Assembly: GCA_963781065.1 (NCBI GenBank)
Contig: CAWAET010000009.1
Span: 62,001-126,000, forward strand
Length of the DNA stretch: 64,000 nt
Direction: 5' to 3'
DNA from: CALZJC01 sp963781065
Lineage (GTDB): Bacteria; Acidobacteriota; Thermoanaerobaculia; Multivoradales; JAHEKO01
Numbering within the stretch: position 1 is the stretch's first letter; every line of letters begins with the position of its first letter. Position numbers and translations under genes: made by a program. This document shows positions 59,396 to 64,000 of this stretch, in pieces. The notes under the pieces are model-generated. The model was not told the DNA's origin and ran no database searches. It was given only the letters and a program-made list of their open reading frames with translations.

Positions 59396-60421
59396 TCAGA
59401 TCCCGCCCGTGGCCTGACCGTCGCTGACCTGCGCGACGAACGTCGCGACGTCGATATTCGCACCGCAGACCACCACCCCGACCTTCCGCCCCCGCAGCCG
59501 GTCGCTCAGCGGCCCGCACAGCGCCGCCAGGGCGGCCGCGCCGGCCGGCTCGACGGCCAGCTTGCCCTCGTCGAACAGCAGCAGCATCGCCCGGCGGATC
59601 TCGTCGTCGTCGATCATCACCAGCTCGTCGACGTAGCGGCGGCACAGCCCGAAGCTGTAGGGCTCGGTGTGCGGCGCCCCGAGGCTGTCGGCGATGGTGC
59701 GCACAGCGTCGATCGCCTCGGGCTTGCCGGAGCGGAAGCTGCGGTGCATGGTGTCGGCGCCCTCGGGCTCCACCCCGAAGACGCGGCAGCGCGGCAGTGC
59801 CTGCTTGATGGCCGAGGCCACCCCGGCGCAGAGGCCGCCGCCGCCGATCGGCACGATCACGCCGTCGAGCGCCGGCAGGTCTTCGGCCATCTCGAGCCCG
59901 ACGGTGGCGGTGCCGAGGATCGTGCTCTTGCCCTCGAACGGATGGATGAAGGCCCGGCCCTCCTCGCTCTCGATGCGGCGCACCTCGGCAAACGCCCGGT
60001 GGACGTCGGCGACGAAGACCACTTCGGCGCCGTACGCCTGGCACCCCGCCACCCGCGCCGGGTTGGCGTTTCTCGGCATCACCACCTTGGCGCTGGTCCC
60101 CAGCACGCCGGCCGCATAGCCCACCGCCATGGCGTGGTTGCCGGCGCTGACCGCGCACACGCCCCGAGCCAGCTGGTCGGGCGAGAGCGCCATCATGTTG
60201 ACCAGGGCGCCGCGCGGCTTGAAGGTGCCGGCGTACTGGAAGAGCTCGAGCTTGAGCCAGACCTCGGTGGCCTCGCCCAGCAGGACGCTCAGCCCGTGGC
60301 CACGCAACTGCCAGACCGGCGTTCGGCGGACGTGCCGGCCCAGCCGCTCGCGCGCGGCGCGGATCTCGTCGAGGGTCGGCGGGTCGGGCTCGGCCGCGGC
60401 AGCCGGCGGGATCCGGGTCAT
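59396..60421 (-). CDS. Threonine/serine dehydratase-like PLP enzyme
   Basis: The 341-residue fold-type II PLP protein has GTFKPRGA with Schiff-base Lys68, SAGNHAMAVG, and the phosphate-binding GGGGLCAG. It matches the catabolic or single-domain threonine dehydratase layout in length, with no C-terminal ACT domain. Serine racemase or other members of the group are alternatives. Expected reaction: threonine to 2-oxobutanoate and ammonia. It is followed by the small helical gene. Confidence 0.87.
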   Translation of the reverse strand: MTRIPPAAAAEPDPPTLDEIRAARERLGRHVRRTPVWQLRGHGLSVLLGEATEVWLKLELFQYAGTFKPRGALVNMMALSPDQLARGVCAVSAGNHAMAVGYAAGVLGTSAKVVMPRNANPARVAGCQAYGAEVVFVADVHRAFAEVRRIESEEGRAFIHPFEGKSTILGTATVGLEMAEDLPALDGVIVPIGGGGLCAGVASAIKQALPRCRVFGVEPEGADTMHRSFRSGKPEAIDAVRTIADSLGAPHTEPYSFGLCRRYVDELVMIDDDEIRRAMLLLFDEGKLAVEPAGAAALAALCGPLSDRLRGRKVGVVVCGANIDVATFVAQVSDGQATGGI

Positions 60422-60580
60422 CCGCCGCCGGCCTCCGCCGTGGGGAGGGGCGGGCTGCCGCCGCTGGTGTTCGTTTCCGTGGGGCCTCCTCTGGCCGAAT
60501 CCTATCGCGACTCCGGTCGCCCCAGCGGCCCGGACGCGCTCCTTGTGGGTTTCCTCACAGCCCCGGGGCGGCGGCGCCGC

Positions 60581-60586
60581 TACACT
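60581..60586 (+). promoter_or_regulatory. Putative -10 element (TACACT)
   Basis: CCGCTACACT lies 30 nt upstream of the PilZ-type gene's ATG. Confidence 0.4.
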
Positions 60587-60616
60587 GCCCGCGGACGACG
60601 GCTCGCCCTATCGATC

Positions 60617-61285
60617 ATGAGGATTCTCGCCATCGGGGACACCGACTCGCTCGCCGAGACACGGCGAGTGCTGTCGCGGTCCGAGTTCGAGATGTACCGG
60701 GTGCCGGCGGCGCTGGCGGCGGTACGGATGGTGCGGCAGATCCCCTTCGATCTGATGATCGTGGTCCATCCGCTCGCCGATACCGACTTTGGCGGCTTTC
60801 ACCGGGAGATCCGCGCCCGCAGCAGCCCCTGCCGCGACAGCCAGCTGCTGGTGCTGTCGCCGCGCAGCCGGCTGGACGAGCTCGGCGCGTTCCGGCGCGA
60901 CACGCGGCTCGAGGCGCTGGACGTCGACCAGCCGCAGCACCTGCTGGCCCAGGCGGCCTCGCGCTATCTCGGCCCGATCCGCGCGGCGGTGCGCCACGAC
61001 CTCCGGCTGCCGGTTCTGTGGGGCGCCGCCGGTCGCCCGAGCCGCACCGAGGACGTCTCGCTCAGCGGTGCGCTGGTCGTCCTCGAGACCGGAGAGCGGC
61101 CGGCGATCGGCGAGCGGCTCGATCTGACCCTGGCCGCGCCCGGGGGACCCCTGGTGCTGCCCGCCCAGGTGGCCCGCCCGACCCGGATCCCGGGCGACAA
61201 GGCGCGCGGCTTCGCCGTCACCTGGATCCGGCCGGGCGAAGACGAGGTCGAGCGGCTCGAAGCGCTGCTCGCCGCCCCGGACTGA
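60617..61285 (+). CDS. Pseudo-receiver/PilZ two-domain protein
   Basis: The 222-residue protein opens MRILAIGDTDSLAETRRVL like a response-regulator receiver. At the phospho-acceptor strand it reads FDLMIVVHPL, with no Asp, and the acidic pair after the first strand is weak; it is thus a pseudo-receiver (about 1-115). Residues about 120-215 form a PilZ domain with EDVSLSGALV for the D/NxSxxG motif. The upstream RxxxR is poorly preserved, so cyclic-di-GMP binding is uncertain. It has no ribosome-binding site of note. Confidence 0.7.
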   Translation: MRILAIGDTDSLAETRRVLSRSEFEMYRVPAALAAVRMVRQIPFDLMIVVHPLADTDFGGFHREIRARSSPCRDSQLLVLSPRSRLDELGAFRRDTRLEALDVDQPQHLLAQAASRYLGPIRAAVRHDLRLPVLWGAAGRPSRTEDVSLSGALVVLETGERPAIGERLDLTLAAPGGPLVLPAQVARPTRIPGDKARGFAVTWIRPGEDEVERLEALLAAPD

Positions 61286-61324
61286 GCGCTCCGATAAGAT
61301 GCCCCTCATCCTGGAGGGCCCGGC

Positions 61325-63063
61325 ATGAACCGGTCGTCGATCTTCGTCTTCGCGCTCACACTCCTTCTCGCCCTGGCGCTGCACCCGGCCGCCGTCGATG
61401 CCGCGCCGCAGCCCGAATCCGGGCCGCTGCCCGACCGCCAGGTCAACGGCCGGGCCGATCCCTGCGTCCGCCTGCGGTCCGCCGGGTCCGCCAACAGCAC
61501 CATCCTGGACTGTCTCGAGCCCGGGACCCGGCTGCGCCTGCTGGGCGCGATCTCGGGCTGGAGCCGAGTGCGGCTGCTCGACGGCGCCGAAGGCTGGATC
61601 GACTCCGGCTATCTGGAGATGGCGCCCCAGACCCAAGCGACCCAGACCAGGCCAGCGACGACCAGTCCGGAGCGACCCAGGCCGGCTCGACCCAGGCCGA
61701 CGCGACCCGGCCGGCGACCGGGCCGCCCCCGGCGGCGCCACTCGACAGCGGCGGGTCGGCCGACCTCCGGCAGCAGATCATGGCCCTCGAGGGGCAGCTG
61801 AAGGCGGCGGCGAGCCGCCGGGAGGCAACCGAGGAGCGGCTGCGCAAGACCGTGGCGGCCGCCGAAACGGCGCAGGACGAGGCGCGCCGGCTGCGTCAGC
61901 GGGTCGAGCAGCTCGAGGCCGCGCCAGCCGCCGCCGCGCAGCTCGAGCCCCAGCTCGCCGCCGCGCGGGCACGGGCGCAGGAGGTCGAGCAGTCGCTGGC
62001 GATGGCCGAAGAGCGGCTGCTGCGAGCCGCCGAGCTCAACGCCGAGCAGGAGCGCCGTATCGAAGCGTTGGACGCGGCCGTCGCCGCCGCCAGGACCGGC
62101 GAAGCCGACAGCCGGCGGCAGCTGGCCGCGGCTGAGGCTCGGTTGCGAGCCAGCGAGGAGGCCAGCGCGGCCCAGCTGACGAGGCTCCAGCAGTTGGAGA
62201 CCGACCTGCCGGCGGCCCGGGACCGCGAGACCGACCTGCGCCAGGCTCTCGCCACCGCGGAGGAACGGCTGCGGGACGCCGAGCAGACCGGCACCCGACA
62301 GGCGAGCCGGATCGCGCAGCTCGAGGGCAACCTGCCGACGCTGCAGGCCGGCGAGGCCGAGTCTCGCGCCGGACTGGCCGCGGTCCAGCAGCGGTTGCAG
62401 GACGCCGAGCAGCGCCAGGCCGAGCAGGCGAGCCGGATCGAGGAGCTCACCGGACAGCTGGCCGATGCCGAGCTGCGAATCGCCGAGAGCGATCTGCGCG
62501 CCCGCCTGGCAGGCCAAACCCAGCCGGCACCGTCCCAGCCGGCATCGTCCCAGCCGGCACCGTCCCAACCGGCACCGTCCCAACCGGCACCGCCACCAAC
62601 GGCCGCGGGCGGGGTCGAGGTTCGCGCGCCGATCGTGGCCGCGCCCGAGCCGCCCAAGAGCCGGGTGCGGGTGCCGGCGGCCGTGCTCGAGCAGCAGGCC
62701 GAGGCTGACTCCGAGAGCACCGCCACCGACGCCGCGATCGACGCCGTCCGAGCCTGGGCCGCCGCGTGGTCCGACCAGCGGACGGAGGACTACCTCTCGT
62801 TCTACGCCCCCGGTTTCCGGCCCCCGGACGGCCTCAGCCGCGACGCCTGGGAAGCCCGACGGCGGCAGCGGCTGAGCCGGCCGAGCTACATCCGGGTGAC
62901 GATCTCCTCGCTCAGCGCCGAGCTCGCCGGCGACGGCACCGTCAGGGCGAGCTTCGGCCAGGACTACGAATCGGACACCTTCGCCGACTCGGTGACCAAG
63001 GTACTGACCCTGACCGAGCGTCAGGGCCGGTGGCAGATCCTGGCCGAGCTGGCGGAGCCCTAG
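61325..63063 (+). CDS. SH3/coiled-coil/NTF2-like (Cds6-type) secreted protein, frameshifted
   Basis: A signal peptide (MNRSSIFVFALTLLLALAL to about 27) and a bacterial SH3 domain (RADPCVRLRSAGSANST to SGYLEMAP) are read in one frame. The rest is read in another: about 200 residues of coiled coil with heptad AEERL units, a QPAPS repeat linker, and a C-terminal NTF2-like domain (AVRAWAAAWSDQRTEDYLSFYAPGF to the end). The NTF2-like domain is like that of Cds6-type L,D-transpeptidase proteins. Adding one C to the C4 run at 61625-61628 joins the frames with a sensible linker (MAPPDPSDPDQASDDQSG). This is either a real frameshift or a homopolymer error. Periplasmic, peptidoglycan-related role likely. 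Confidence 0.75.
62521..62595 (+). repeat. Five 15-bp tandem repeats encoding QPAPS
   Basis: Five consecutive copies of CAGCCGGCACCGTCC (with single-base changes) encode QPAPS units in the linker of the frameshifted SH3/NTF2-like protein. The period is a multiple of three, so copy-number change would alter linker length without changing frame. Confidence 0.85.
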
Positions 63064-63194
63064 CGGCCCCTGGCACGGGCGCGGCGCGCGGCCGCCTCGA
63101 CGCTCCCCTCCTGCGGGGTGGGCGCGGCGTCCACCCCGGGGCGTGTGGTCGGCGATCGGCGCCTGCTCTACCTTGATCGGGGAGGGCTCAGCCG

Positions 63195-63443
63195 ATGACC
63201 GACTCGACGCCGAGATACCGGGACGACTTCGATCGCGAAGGAGAATCGACCGCCTGGCGGGCGCCGGACGGGCGCCGCTTCATGATCGGCGGCAGCGAAC
63301 AGGGCTACGCCCTGCGGTCCCCCGACGACTGGGAGTCGGATGATGAGGTGGAGTTCGAGGCCGACGTGGCAGGGAGGGTATACTTCCGGGGCGAGCCCGT
63401 AGGATGGCGGGTGCCGGCGTCGGTTCTGCGCCAGACTTCTTGA
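63195..63443 (+). CDS. Small protein of unknown function
   Basis: An 82-residue acidic protein with GGGAGGG ahead of the ATG and TACCTT (63169-63174) as a possible -10. Segments such as RAPDGRRFMIGGSEQGYALRS and AGRVYFRGEPVGWRVP suggest small beta strands. The high Asp/Glu count and lack of signal peptide suggest a cytoplasmic protein. The cytochrome gene starts 11 nt after its stop, so the two are likely co-transcribed. No family recognised. Confidence 0.6.
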   Translation: MTDSTPRYRDDFDREGESTAWRAPDGRRFMIGGSEQGYALRSPDDWESDDEVEFEADVAGRVYFRGEPVGWRVPASVLRQTS

Positions 63444-63454
63444 GGAGGACTACC

Positions 63455-63919
63455 ATGCGCGCCAGACTCTCCCTAGCCCTCATCGCACTACTCCTGACGG
63501 CGGTCGCCGCACCGATCGCGGTGGCCTTCGCCGAGGAAGAGGATACGGCGGCGCAGACGGTCAAGGTCTTCAAGGGCAAGGTCACCTTCCGCATCTACTG
63601 CTCGAACTGCCACGGCGAGACCGGCCACGGCGACGGCAACCTGGCTGAACTGCTCAGCGTGAAGCCGTCCGACCTGACCGCAATCGCCCGCGACAACGGC
63701 GGCAACTTCCCCACCGAGCTGGTCACCCAGCTGGTGGACGGCCGCGAGACGGTCCAGGGACACGGCCTCAAGGAGATGCCGGTCTGGGGCGACGCCTTCC
63801 AGAAGAGCCTGCAGCCGAGTTGGACCGACGAAAGCGACGATGAACGCGCCCGGCGCAAGATCGACGAGGTGGTCGCGTTCGTCAAGTCGATCCAAGAGCC
63901 CGCGCCACCGGCCGGCTGA
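63455..63919 (+). CDS. Secreted class I cytochrome c
   Basis: The 154-residue protein starts with a signal peptide (LALIALLLTAVAAPIAVAFA) after GAGGAGGA. The heme-binding CSNCH is at 49-53 (YCSNCHGETGHGDG), and Met in LKEMPVWGDAF is the probable sixth ligand. It resembles the small cytochromes attached to quinol or copper oxidases in layout and length. It follows the small acidic gene by 11 nt. It should carry electrons in the periplasm. Confidence 0.88.
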   Translation: MRARLSLALIALLLTAVAAPIAVAFAEEEDTAAQTVKVFKGKVTFRIYCSNCHGETGHGDGNLAELLSVKPSDLTAIARDNGGNFPTELVTQLVDGRETVQGHGLKEMPVWGDAFQKSLQPSWTDESDDERARRKIDEVVAFVKSIQEPAPPAG

Positions 63920-63925
63920 GCCCGG

Positions 63926-64000
63926 CTAGCCCGCGAAGGCCGCCAGGACGCCGAGAACCTGGTCGACGTCGGCCGGGGTGTGGTCGGCCGAGATCTGGAA
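63926..64000 (-). CDS. Kbl/BioF-type alpha-oxoamine synthase, C-terminal end (partial)
   Basis: Only the last 24 codons are in the window: FQISADHTPADVDQVLGVL and then AAFAG before a TAG. The FQISADHT stretch followed by a helix resembles the end of glycine C-acetyltransferase and 8-amino-7-oxononanoate synthase proteins. The substrate cannot be told from this end. It is convergent with the cytochrome gene. Confidence 0.5.
   Translation of the reverse strand, partial: FQISADHTPADVDQVLGVLAAFAG

Noticed and set aside
62521..62595. Possible CRISPR-like or regulatory repeat array.
   Set aside because: It is an uninterrupted 15-bp tandem repeat without spacers and encodes a QPAPS linker in frame.
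61780..63063. Independent second gene starting at ATG 61780 for the coiled-coil/NTF2 part.
   Set aside because: It would lack a signal peptide and ribosome-binding site, while one base restores a continuous secreted protein; kept as one frameshifted gene.

Overview
The window is 64 kb of high-GC (about 70%) bacterial chromosome. It codes densely on both strands, with many GTG/TTG starts and stop/start overlaps. Several features together suggest an Acidobacteriota member, probably near the Thermoanaerobaculia: the DUF885 and M13 peptidases, the DUF1800/DUF1501 pair, the lipoprotein 'sulfatases' ending in LRALGY, the BNR/YCF48-type propeller protein with a DUF11 tail, and a DUF2378-like gene. 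This placement is inferred from gene content. I see no rRNA, tRNA, CRISPR array or intact transposase.

Region 1 (1-23.1 kb) is mixed housekeeping and envelope genes. It holds an ECF sigma/anti-sigma pair, a DUF885 hydrolase overlapping an alkaline-phosphatase-superfamily lipoprotein, an apparently exported methyltransferase, a PQQ-type propeller, a class II amidotransferase, a patatin followed by an orphan C-terminal domain fragment, and a DUF2378-like protein. DUF1800/DUF1501 follow, with a MITE-like inverted-repeat element at their 3' end (12195-12532). Then come secreted proteins, an ABC1/UbiB kinase-like protein, DUF445, YchF, a STAS protein and a phosphodiesterase-like lipoprotein.

Region 2 (23.2-47.9 kb) is a double exopolysaccharide locus. 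Each of two modules starts with a MOP-family flippase and ends with a WecA/TagO-type phosphoglycosyl transferase, and both boundary genes are paralogous pairs. Module A (23.2-29.5 kb) carries a GT4 glycosyltransferase, a CapD-type dehydratase and a PglC-type sugar transferase. Module B (32.5-47.9 kb) carries two sulfotransferases, a DegT aminotransferase, a WbuB-like GT4, Wzz-like and Wzy-like proteins, an FnlABC-like trio for UDP-L-FucNAc (or a close relative) and a true CxPxR sulfatase. The two copies have decayed reciprocally. Module A keeps the GT4 gene and only a stump of the sulfotransferase; module B keeps the sulfotransferase and only 13 codons of the GT4. Between them lies a sigma / anti-sigma / S74 surface-protein cassette. 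Together the genes point to a sulfated, amino-sugar-containing surface polysaccharide.

Region 3 (47.9-64 kb) has two paralogous giant alkaline-phosphatase-superfamily lipoproteins, an O-antigen-ligase-like protein, an M13 peptidase, a PAS/zinc protein, YajQ, a threonine-dehydratase-like enzyme, and a pseudo-receiver/PilZ protein. It continues with a frameshifted SH3/coiled-coil/NTF2-like protein, a cytochrome c, and the C-terminus of a Kbl/BioF-type enzyme.

A recurrent -10-like motif close to TGCTAGACT lies before many genes. In several cases it sits only 6-10 nt from the start codon, suggesting leaderless transcripts.
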